The notes below the pieces were generated by a model. It did no database searches and was not told the origin of the DNA. It saw nothing but the letters and a program-made list of their open reading frames with translations. Position numbers and translations under genes: made by a program. From assembly GCF_019038595.1 (NCBI RefSeq), contig NZ_JAHOPF010000004.1:191747-255746 (forward strand): a DNA stretch of 64,000 bases. Direction: 5' to 3'. This document shows positions 55,572-64,000 of the stretch, piece by piece (position 1 is the first letter of the stretch; the number at the start of each line of letters is the position of its first letter). This DNA comes from Kaistella soli (GTDB taxonomy: Bacteria > Bacteroidota > Bacteroidia > Flavobacteriales > Weeksellaceae).

Positions 55572-56324
55572 ATGTCGCTCATCGCTATAAATACTTCACA
55601 AAATGTAAATATTAATTTCAATACTGCGAGTATTGGCGAACGAATTATAGCTTTTATTATTGATATTTTAATAAAAGCTGCTTATTTGCTGGTGATGTAT
55701 TTTACCTTCTTCCGGATAGTAAATTTAGGAAAGGTGCTGGACCAGCTTGATAATTGGTCCTCAGCGGCAGTTATAATTATTCTAACTTTCCCAATTCATA
55801 TCTACACTGTGGTGTGCGAAAGTTTGATGGAAGGGCAGACTTTTGGGAAGAAACTAATGAAAATCAAGGTGGTAAAAATTGACGGTTTTCAGGCAAGTTT
55901 CGGGGATTATCTGATGCGCTGGTTTTTCCGTCTCATTGATGTTTTTTCAAATTCAGGAATTATTGGTTTAGTAAGCATGATTGTTTCTAAAAACAACCAG
56001 CGCTTAGGAGATATGGCTGCTGGTACCGCAGTTATTTCGCTGAAAAGCAACGTCAATATTTCACATACGATTCTTGAGAACCTTAAGGAAGATTATAAGC
56101 CTGTTTTTCCGCAGGTTATTGCACTTTCCGACAACGATATGAGGATCATAAAAGAAAATTACCAGAAGGCCCTTAAAATTGACGACAGACAGGTAATCTC
56201 CAAGCTTTCTAATAAAATTAAGGAAATACTGAAGTTAGAACCAGACTCGGTAAAATTAACCGAAAGGCAGTTTATTAATGTCATCATTAAAGACTATAAC
56301 TTTTACACCGGGAAGGATCATTAA
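55572..56324 (+). CDS. RDD family membrane protein
   Basis: A 250-residue protein. The RDD domain (about residues 17-160) has ASIGERIIAFIIDILIKAAY, QTFGKKLMKIKVVKIDG and FGDYLMRWFFRLIDVF, with the characteristic Arg and Asp residues. A soluble tail of about 90 residues follows. RDD proteins commonly sit next to SpoIIM/MoxR genes, with an unproven transport role. Confidence 0.88.
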   Translation: MSLIAINTSQNVNINFNTASIGERIIAFIIDILIKAAYLLVMYFTFFRIVNLGKVLDQLDNWSSAAVIIILTFPIHIYTVVCESLMEGQTFGKKLMKIKVVKIDGFQASFGDYLMRWFFRLIDVFSNSGIIGLVSMIVSKNNQRLGDMAAGTAVISLKSNVNISHTILENLKEDYKPVFPQVIALSDNDMRIIKENYQKALKIDDRQVISKLSNKIKEILKLEPDSVKLTERQFINVIIKDYNFYTGKDH

Positions 56325-56363
56325 AATTTTCAGTATATTTAAATATCCAAAAAAAGAAAAGAT

Positions 56364-56654
56364 ATGAAATACGAAAATAAACAATCCGGAAACGGCGGAG
56401 TAATTACCCTGAACAACGATGAAGAGGAAATCGGAAGACTTACCTACACTATTTTCCCTGAAGACAGCAAACTGATTATTTCATTCGTGTTGGTTCATCC
56501 AAAATTTGAAGGTCGGGGTATGGGAAAATACCTGGTGGAAGAAGGAATAAAATTCGCTAGGGAAAATAACTGGAAAATTTATCCGCACTGTTCTTATGCA
56601 CGGTCAGTGATGAACCGTATGAATGATGTGGATGACATTTTGCTCCCGCAATAA
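56364..56654 (+). CDS. Small GNAT-type N-acetyltransferase (YidJ/Acetyltransf_CG type)
   Basis: A 96-residue protein with the short acetyltransferase fold: LTYTIFPEDSKLIISFVLVH, FEGRGMGKYLVEEGIKFARE (the acetyl-CoA binding Arg/Gly loop) and IYPHCSYARSVM. The acceptor is unknown. It follows the RDD gene by 39 bp and ends at a bidirectional terminator. Confidence 0.87.
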   Translation: MKYENKQSGNGGVITLNNDEEEIGRLTYTIFPEDSKLIISFVLVHPKFEGRGMGKYLVEEGIKFARENNWKIYPHCSYARSVMNRMNDVDDILLPQ

Positions 56655-56657
56655 AAC

Positions 56658-56691
56658 AAAAAAAACTCAAAGATTAGCTTTGAGTTTTTTT
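56658..56691. terminator. Bidirectional terminator between the GNAT gene and yebC
   Basis: CTCAAAG (56666-56672) pairs with CTTTGAG (56678-56684) around ATTAG, extended by A-runs on the left and T-runs on the right, so the stem reaches more than 12 bp. It lies between convergent genes. Confidence 0.85.
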
Positions 56692-56715
56692 TTATTTTTT
56701 TAGAGATACTGCGAA

Positions 56716-57456
56716 TTAAATACTTTCCATTAATTCATCGGTGATTTCCATATTATGGAAAACATTCTGCACATCGTCATCTTCTTCAAAACGGTCGAGC
56801 ATTTTCATATTTGCTTTGAACTGGTCTTCGCTTACTTCTTTTGTATTATTGGCAATTCTCTGCAATTCGGCACTTTTAACTTCAATACCCAAATCATCCA
56901 GTTTGTGGGAAAGGGTACCGAAGTCTTCGAATGCAGTTGTAATCATTACCTCTTCATCATCACTTTCAACATCTTCGGCTCCGCCATCAATCATTTCCAT
57001 TTCAAAATCATCCCAGTCCATTTTAATTGAAGATTTATCGATAGAGAAGATTCCTTTCCGGTCGAAAATAAATGCCAGTTCTCCGTTCTTACCCAAGTTT
57101 CCATCAAATTTATTGAAGATAGCTCTTACGTTTGCAACGGTTCTTGTCGGATTGTTTGTCGTACATTCTACAAAAAAAGCAACACCGCCCTGGCCATAAC
57201 CTTCGTAGGTAATTTCTTCATAGTTTTCTGCGTCAGCACCGCTTGCTTTTTTGATCGCACGTTCTACATTATCTTTCGGCATATTGGCACCTTTTGCATT
57301 CTGAATGCATCGGCGAAGAGCGGGGTTAGTATCCTGATCAGTTCCGCCGGCTTTCACAGCTAGGGCAATATCTTTTCCAATTTTTGAAAACGTTTTGGCC
57401 ATCTTATCCCAACGGGCCATTTTTGAAGCTTTTCTATATTCGAATGCGCGTCCCAT
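56716..57456 (-). CDS. yebC: YebC/PmpR family (TACO1-like) regulator
   Basis: A 246-residue protein starting MGRAFEYRKASKMARWDKMA, with TFSKIGKDIALAVKAGG, RRCIQNAKGANMPKDNVERA and EITYEGYGQGGVAFFVECTT. Members act as transcription regulators or, as shown for several, relieve ribosome stalling. Its -10 is likely TATTTTTG at 57479-57486. Confidence 0.93.
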   Translation of the reverse strand: MGRAFEYRKASKMARWDKMAKTFSKIGKDIALAVKAGGTDQDTNPALRRCIQNAKGANMPKDNVERAIKKASGADAENYEEITYEGYGQGGVAFFVECTTNNPTRTVANVRAIFNKFDGNLGKNGELAFIFDRKGIFSIDKSSIKMDWDDFEMEMIDGGAEDVESDDEEVMITTAFEDFGTLSHKLDDLGIEVKSAELQRIANNTKEVSEDQFKANMKMLDRFEEDDDVQNVFHNMEITDELMESI

Positions 57457-57503
57457 AATTTTAATGAATTTATGACTGCAAAAATAATGAATTTATATCA
57501 AAA

Positions 57504-57529
57504 AAACGCTCCCATTACTGAGAGCGTTT
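57504..57529 (-). terminator. Terminator of the ompA gene
   Basis: AAACGCTC (57504-57511) pairs with GAGCGTTT (57522-57529) around 10 bases. On the minus strand it is followed by a run of T. It lies 23 bp after the ompA stop. Confidence 0.75.
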
Positions 57530-57551
57530 ATTTATTTAGAAAAATAATTAA

Positions 57552-59021
57552 TTATTTTTTCTTTTTAGCTGGAGCTTTTTTTACAGCTGCTTTTTTCACA
57601 GGAACATCAGATTTCTGATAAGTTGCCCATTCTGTAGCATCTTCGATAGCTCTTACAACTACTTTTCTGTCTTGTTGTCTTTCCGCATCAGTAGCAGTTT
57701 CAGGAACTACAGCTTTAGCTTCACCAACACCGATAGATTTAAGATCACTTGCATCTACACCTCTAGCATCTAATGCAGCTACTACAGATTGTGCTCTTCT
57801 TCTTGATAAATCTAAGTTATAAGCTTCTGAACCTTTTTTATCAGTTTGACCTTCTAATAAATAGTTACCACGGTCTGTTTTGATAATTTTTGCAGCAGCG
57901 TCTAATCTTGGACCTGACTCAGCTTTGATTGTAGCTTTGTTGAAATCGAAATAAATGTTTTTCAATTCAGTTTCTACTTCAGTAGCTGTTACAGATTTAG
58001 GTTTTGGACAACCATTGTATTGAGCAAGACCTGGAACTGTAGGACAAGCATCATCTTTGTCTAATACTCCGTCTCCGTCAGTATCTGGCCAAGGACAACC
58101 ATTGTTTTCAGCTGGACCAGCAACATCTGGACAAGCATCATCTTTGTCTAATACTCCGTCTCCGTCAGTATCTGGCCAAGGACAACCATTGTTTTCTTTT
58201 GGACCAGCAACATCTGGACACTGATCATCTTTGTCTGGAATTCCGTCTCCATCAGTATCAGGACAACCTTGGAATTCTGCTAATCCTGGAGTATCTGGAC
58301 ATAAATCGTCTTTATCTAGGATACCGTCTTTATCTCTGTCTGTATTTCCAAATCTAAACAATAATGAAGCAGATGCTTGGAAAAAGTTAGCAACGTCAGA
58401 TTTATCAATTGGAGTTGACACATAATCACCCTGAACTCCTAAACCGAAGTTTTTAGTGATCCAGAAGTTAGATCCGATACCTGTAGAAAGAGTAAAGTGA
58501 TCTTTTCTTCTTTGGGTAGATGGTTCACCAGAGAATCCTGCATAATATTTACCGTTAACATCTGTCAAAGGGAAAGTAACACCTGAATAATCATGTCTCA
58601 TATAGTTGGCACCAACTCTTAAGTATGGGTCAAACCAAGAATCTTCATTCCAAAGGCTGTTTACTTTAAATTGAAGACCTAAACCAGTCATTAGGAAAAA
58701 TTCTTTTCCCATACCGATCCTTTGATTGTCAACATTCCCTACGGAAGTTTGCCAGTCAAGAACCAAATACTTGTTCAAATTTCTTGCAACTGTAAGTTTG
58801 GAAAGTGGTGGTGTAATAGTAAAATTGTTGATATTATACAATTTTCCTCCGTTACCTCCGAAAGAAGTTGATAATACATCTCCAACTTGTCCTCCAGCAG
58901 CAACGTGATTTACTCCGTGAGCACCAACACCGATTAACCACGGATTGCTGGTCGTCTGAGCGAAAACAGTAGAGGCTACAGTAAGTGCCAATGCTGAAAT
59001 TCCTAATTTTAGATTTTTCAT
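57552..59021 (-). CDS. OmpA family outer membrane protein with TSP type-3 repeats
   Basis: A 489-residue protein. Signal peptide MKNLKLGISALALTVASTVF. An N-terminal beta-barrel (about residues 25-225) is followed by four calcium-binding thrombospondin type-3-like units (DTDGDGVLDKDDACPDVAG and similar, about 230-340). Then the OmpA-C peptidoglycan-binding domain has FDFNKATIKAES, LEGQTDKKGSEAYNLDLSRR and RAQSVVAALDARGV. A Lys/Ala tail ends the protein. It ties the outer membrane to the wall and is often the most abundant protein in Chryseobacterium. A possible promoter is at 59051-59081. Confidence 0.94.
   Translation of the reverse strand: MKNLKLGISALALTVASTVFAQTTSNPWLIGVGAHGVNHVAAGGQVGDVLSTSFGGNGGKLYNINNFTITPPLSKLTVARNLNKYLVLDWQTSVGNVDNQRIGMGKEFFLMTGLGLQFKVNSLWNEDSWFDPYLRVGANYMRHDYSGVTFPLTDVNGKYYAGFSGEPSTQRRKDHFTLSTGIGSNFWITKNFGLGVQGDYVSTPIDKSDVANFFQASASLLFRFGNTDRDKDGILDKDDLCPDTPGLAEFQGCPDTDGDGIPDKDDQCPDVAGPKENNGCPWPDTDGDGVLDKDDACPDVAGPAENNGCPWPDTDGDGVLDKDDACPTVPGLAQYNGCPKPKSVTATEVETELKNIYFDFNKATIKAESGPRLDAAAKIIKTDRGNYLLEGQTDKKGSEAYNLDLSRRRAQSVVAALDARGVDASDLKSIGVGEAKAVVPETATDAERQQDRKVVVRAIEDATEWATYQKSDVPVKKAAVKKAPAKKKK
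58044..58260. repeat. 87-bp tandem repeat inside ompA
   Basis: Two almost identical 87-bp units (58044-58130 and 58131-58217) and a third, more diverged partial unit encode the TSP3-like linker units of 29 residues. Units 1 and 2 differ only in their last part. Such a near-perfect tandem array can change copy number by slippage or recombination. Confidence 0.8.
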
Positions 59022-59050
59022 AGAATTAAATGATTAAATAATTGATAATG

Positions 59051-59081
59051 CAAAATAAATATAATTTTTCGTTATAAACAA
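59051..59081 (-). promoter_or_regulatory. Possible promoter of ompA
   Basis: On the minus strand TTG (59079-59081), a 20-bp spacer and TTATTTTG (59051-59058) come close to TTG-N19-TAnnTTTG, with one change at the second base of the -10. It is about 30 bp before the start codon. Confidence 0.45.
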
Positions 59082-59098
59082 AGAATTTAAGTGATTTT

Positions 59099-59557
59099 TT
59101 AACTTTTCTTTAATATACGGTCAAGGTTCCTTTTGTTTTCTCTGTCTTTTATGCTTTCCCGTTTATCAAAGAGTTTTTTACCTCTTCCAAGTGCAATAAG
59201 GATTTTGGCTTTCCCTTTGTCGTTAATATACAGTTTCAAGGGAATAATTGTATTGCCGGCATCTTTTAGTTTTTTTTCAAACTTATGCAACTCTCTTTTG
59301 TGCAACAGCAACTTTCGTTCCCTTTTTGTTTTATGATTATAAAAAGTTCCCAATTTATATTCATCAATCATCATATTTATCACATATAATTCCCCATCAA
59401 TAAACTGACAGAACGACTCAGTTATACTCGCTTTTGAAGACCGTAGAGATTTTATTTCAGTTCCTGTAAGTACCATCCCAGCCTCGATTTCTTCAAGTAT
59501 CTCGTACTCAAACCGGGCTCTTTTATTAAAAATATTTATTGTTTTTTCTATCTTCAT
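59099..59557 (-). CDS. smpB: SsrA-binding protein SmpB
   Basis: A 152-residue OB-fold protein for trans-translation. It has NKRARFEYEILEEIEAGMVL, TGTEIKSLRSSKASITESFC, RKLLLHKRELHKFEKKLKDA and the basic tail with RESIKDRENKRNLDRILKKS. Length and motifs are standard. The tmRNA gene is not in the window. Confidence 0.97.
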   Translation of the reverse strand: MKIEKTINIFNKRARFEYEILEEIEAGMVLTGTEIKSLRSSKASITESFCQFIDGELYVINMMIDEYKLGTFYNHKTKRERKLLLHKRELHKFEKKLKDAGNTIIPLKLYINDKGKAKILIALGRGKKLFDKRESIKDRENKRNLDRILKKS

Positions 59558-59665
59558 TTTTACAGCAGATTCCCTGCTTTTTTAATTTGTTAATTTTTCG
59601 AACTATTAACGAAATATTATCATAATTTTTTTCATCGTGTAATTTGTAGAATCTTCTGAATATAA

Positions 59666-61345
<1,680 letters not shown>

Positions 61346-61368
61346 GTCAAAAGCTAAAATAAATAATA

Positions 61369-61392
61369 AACCGTTCAAGAAATTGAGCGGTT
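61369..61392 (+). terminator. Terminator after the ABC-F gene
   Basis: AACCGTTCAA (61369-61378) pairs with TTGAGCGGTT (61383-61392), with one T-G pair, around GAAA; a run of T follows. Confidence 0.8.
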
Positions 61393-61549
61393 TTTTTCAG
61401 CTATTCTTCTCACCAAAAACTGTCACTGTTATATTTTAATTTTTAGTTACACCTCTGTTTCTTAAACTGGATTTAATTAAAATTACAGCAGAGTCAGCAG
61501 TTTTAAACCTCCTGAGAAATCCAAAAAAAATCTCTATTTTTGTATCATT

Positions 61550-63259
61550 ATGAGTCAAAAATGGATTTACAAACCGGAACCGGATGAAGATATTGTGGAC
61601 GGAATCAGTTCATCACTTGGTTTTGGAACTTTTGAATCCAAAATTCTCGTCCTTCGCGGTATTGATAACTATCAAAAGGCAAGAGAGTTTTTTAAGCCCA
61701 ATCTCAACGACATTCATAACCCGTTCTTAATGAAGGACATGCAGCTTGCCGTAGACCGAATTGCAACTGCAATCGAAAACGGGGAGAAAATACTTGTTTA
61801 TGGCGATTACGATGTAGACGGAACCACTGCCGTTGCCTTAATGTATCTTTATTTAAGTAAAATTGTTGATAAAAAATATCTTGATTATTACATTCCGGAC
61901 AGAAATTCTGAAGGGTACGGAATTTCCACCGAAGGTATCGATTTTGCCAAAGAAAACGGCTTTTCGGTAATCATCGCTTTGGATTGCGGCATCAAGGCTC
62001 TCGATAAAATTGAATATGGAAAGAGCTTAAATGTAGATTTTATTATCTGTGATCACCATTTACCGGGAGATGAAATTCCGAATGCGGTGGCGGTTTTGGA
62101 TCCGAAAAGAAAAGACTGCAGATATCCTTTCAAGGAACTTTCTGGTTGTGGCGTAGGCTTTAAACTTTGCCAGGGATTAAATACCATCTATAAAATTCCC
62201 GAAGCCGAACTTTTCGAACTTACCGATTTACTGGCCATTTCTATTGCTGCAGATATCGTTTCGATGACCGGCGAAAACAGAGTTTTGGCAAAACAGGGTT
62301 TAAAGATTTTAAGAAAATCAAGAAATCTGGGTCTACGAATGCTTATTCCGGAAGATAAACTGGCCACTTTTGAAATATCAAATATCGTTTTTGAAATCGC
62401 CCCAAAAATAAATGCTGCAGGAAGAATTTCCCATGGAAAAGCGGCGGTGGAATTGATGGTTTCGGATAATCTGAAACAGGCTCATCAGATTGTCAACGAC
62501 ATTATTACGCTCAATGATTCCAGAAGAGAAATGGATATGAGCAGCACTACCGAAGCACTTTTACAGGTTGAAGAAACCGGCCAGCTTCAGAATTTCACCA
62601 CTGTGGTTTACGGCTCCAGCTGGAATAAAGGAGTAATTGGAATTGTAGCATCAAGACTTATCGAAACTTATTACAAACCTACTTTGGTTTTCACCGACGG
62701 CAATAATGGTGAAATGGTAGCTTCGGCACGTTCTGTAGCCGATTTTGATGTACACGACGCTCTTGAAAACTGCTCAGAACTCTTTCTCAAGTTTGGCGGC
62801 CACCCCGCTGCTGCAGGACTTTCCATGGAAAAAGACAAATTTGACATGTTCCGTGAAAAGTTCGAGAAAGTAGTTGCAGAAAAAATCAGGGAACACCAGA
62901 AAGAACCTAGTGTTACGATCGATTCAGAAGTTGAAATTGATGAACTGAACAAGGATTTCTTTAATTTCCACCGAAAACTTGCACCTTTCGGGCCACACAA
63001 TATGAAACCGGTTCTGGTCCTGAAAAACCAGAAAGTTGCAGGCTATGTAAAAACGATGGGAAAAGACGGAAGCCATATTAAATTTTATATCCGACAGGAG
63101 TCTACAGGCAGAAATATCGAATGTATCGGTTTTAAATTAGGCAAGTATGCCGAACAGTTCCGGGAGAAAACTTTCGATATTGCGTTCACCGCGGAAGAAA
63201 ATCACTGGAAAGGAAATGTCACTTATTTCCTGAATATCCGCGACGTCAAGTTCAACTAA
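61550..63259 (+). CDS. recJ: Single-stranded-DNA-specific exonuclease RecJ
   Basis: A 569-residue 5'-3' exonuclease for repair and recombination. DHH-family motifs are VYGDYDVDGTTAVALMYLYL (motif I), DCGIKA (II), CDHHLPGDEIPNAVAVLDPK (III) and GGHPAAAGLSM in the DHHA1 domain; the C-terminal OB domain follows. TATTTTTG at 61535-61542 lies 7 bp before the ATG, so the transcript should be nearly leaderless. Confidence 0.96.
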   Translation: MSQKWIYKPEPDEDIVDGISSSLGFGTFESKILVLRGIDNYQKAREFFKPNLNDIHNPFLMKDMQLAVDRIATAIENGEKILVYGDYDVDGTTAVALMYLYLSKIVDKKYLDYYIPDRNSEGYGISTEGIDFAKENGFSVIIALDCGIKALDKIEYGKSLNVDFIICDHHLPGDEIPNAVAVLDPKRKDCRYPFKELSGCGVGFKLCQGLNTIYKIPEAELFELTDLLAISIAADIVSMTGENRVLAKQGLKILRKSRNLGLRMLIPEDKLATFEISNIVFEIAPKINAAGRISHGKAAVELMVSDNLKQAHQIVNDIITLNDSRREMDMSSTTEALLQVEETGQLQNFTTVVYGSSWNKGVIGIVASRLIETYYKPTLVFTDGNNGEMVASARSVADFDVHDALENCSELFLKFGGHPAAAGLSMEKDKFDMFREKFEKVVAEKIREHQKEPSVTIDSEVEIDELNKDFFNFHRKLAPFGPHNMKPVLVLKNQKVAGYVKTMGKDGSHIKFYIRQESTGRNIECIGFKLGKYAEQFREKTFDIAFTAEENHWKGNVTYFLNIRDVKFN

Positions 63260-63282
63260 AACCCTCGTTATTGTTTTGAGAT

Positions 63283-64000
63283 TTAAAGCATTTTATGTCT
63301 CTCAAATTTTTTATTACGGTCGAAAAGATATCGGTAAGTTGCCAGTTTTCTGGTGACTTCGGTTTCTAAATTCTCCGCAATTTTCATCATTTTTGGATTA
63401 AAATCGCCAATCCACTGCATTTCGTAATCTTCAAAAGCTGTCGTTTTTCTGAAATGTCTTGTACCTTCCCAAATCATAAACCCATCAATTCCCTTTTTTT
63501 GCCATTCAGGAATAACGCCAAAAACCAAACCTACCATTTTTTTATTCTTTCGGAATTTCTTCACCAAAAGGAATTTCAGTTTCTGCCAAAGTCCGAATTT
63601 CCCATCTAAATATTTGAACCATTGGTTCAGATCCGGAATATTCATCCACATCGCGATCGGCTTTTCATTTTCATACACAAACCAGGAAATATGCTCATTG
63701 ATTACCGGCTTCAAAGTTTTAAAGATTTTTAGGGTCTGCGCATTTGAAATTTGTTTTCCTTCGCCATGATTTGCCCATGCTTTGTTATAAATTTCAGTAA
63801 AATCAGCTGCAAATTTTTCAAGCTGCTGAACTTTCATTCTCCTTGCTGAAATCTCTTTGTTTTTCGAAATTCTTTCATGCATCTGGATAAAATTTTCAGC
63901 CACTTCATCATGAATTTTTCTTCCAAAACACAATTGGTTGAAATAAATCTGAAATCCGTAATTCTCAAAAAGTTCCTTATAATAATGAGGATTATAATTC
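63283..64000 (-). CDS. GNAT-like protein, 5' part beyond the window
   Basis: The reading frame stays open to the window edge: upstream of the only in-window start-like codon (TTG at 63933) it continues as YNPHYYKELFENYGFQIYFN and so belongs to a longer gene. The visible 239 codons include WFVYENEKPIAMWMNIPDLN, KKMVGLVFGVIPEWQKKGID and MIWEGTRHFRKTTAFEDYEM, a pattern of large Bacteroidota proteins with a GNAT fold (about 370 residues), with function unknown. It converges with recJ, with 23 bp between them. Confidence 0.75.
   Translation of the reverse strand, partial: NYNPHYYKELFENYGFQIYFNQLCFGRKIHDEVAENFIQMHERISKNKEISARRMKVQQLEKFAADFTEIYNKAWANHGEGKQISNAQTLKIFKTLKPVINEHISWFVYENEKPIAMWMNIPDLNQWFKYLDGKFGLWQKLKFLLVKKFRKNKKMVGLVFGVIPEWQKKGIDGFMIWEGTRHFRKTTAFEDYEMQWIGDFNPKMMKIAENLETEVTRKLATYRYLFDRNKKFERHKML

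Noticed and set aside
63283-63933. GNAT-like gene as a complete 216-residue protein
   Set aside because: The frame stays open and coding-like to the window edge, and the apparent start is an internal TTG.

Overview
The window is a stretch of chromosome from a member of the Bacteroidota, most likely a flavobacterium of the Chryseobacterium/Kaistella group (Weeksellaceae). Evidence: the order and sequence of the ribosomal proteins; promoters of the Bacteroidota type (TTG, 19-bp spacer, TAnnTTTG); type IX secretion (T9SS) C-terminal sorting domains on two exported proteins; methionine synthase split into two genes; an OmpA protein with thrombospondin-type-3 repeats and a Lys/Ala tail; and AT-rich DNA with little Shine-Dalgarno signal. 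There are no tRNA or rRNA genes, no CRISPR array and no transposase that I can see.

Layout. 1-8.8 kb: S10/spc ribosomal protein operon on the minus strand, from rplC to rplO (cut by the window edge). 8.8-13.4 kb: an accessory island between rplC and rpsJ, which are adjacent in many bacteria. It holds a lipocalin-like lipoprotein, a T9SS-secreted metzincin protease and a low-affinity iron permease-like protein, and is bracketed by direct repeats of the permease 3' end. 13.4-16.9 kb: str operon (rpsL-rpsG-fusA-rpsJ), with its own promoter and terminator. 16.9-26.7 kb: mixed genes (membrane glycosyltransferase-like protein, T9SS leucine-rich-repeat protein, pncB, YciI-like, rmuC, TrmH-family methyltransferase, Ala-rich lipoprotein, an unknown membrane protein plus lipoprotein pair). 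26.6-30.1 kb: a tightly packed operon trhO-trhP-ferredoxin-5-formyl-THF cyclo-ligase, probably for wobble uridine 5-hydroxylation of tRNA. 30.1-36.4 kb: sugar nucleotidyltransferase-like protein, rpmE2, a beta-helix lipoprotein, a MazG-like pyrophosphohydrolase, aroA, an SDR oxidoreductase, and a secreted orphan again bracketed by a duplicated gene 3' end. 36.4-46 kb: PAP2 phosphatase and a methionine locus (metX-hom-metZ-metH N half-metH C half-metF) headed by a SAM-I riboswitch and containing two copies of a ~95-bp hairpin repeat. 46-49.2 kb: GH63-like glucosidase and OsmC. 49.2-56.3 kb: MoxR/DUF58/DUF4350/DUF4129/membrane/SpoIIM cluster with a divergent RDD gene. 56.3-64 kb: GNAT, yebC, ompA, smpB, ABC-F, recJ and a partial GNAT-like gene.

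Most of the window is core chromosome. The most unusual signals are: (1) two unrelated loci with the same topology, complete gene - cargo encoding exported proteins - duplicated 3' end of that gene, as a single-crossover (Campbell-type) integration would leave; (2) TrhO carrying an extra C-terminal domain that matches the C-terminus of its neighbour TrhP; (3) a bulged hairpin repeat whose two copies differ in paired positions; (4) an ABC-F ATPase in which one composite ATP site looks intact and the other lost. All functional statements come from reading the sequence and family knowledge; no database search was run.
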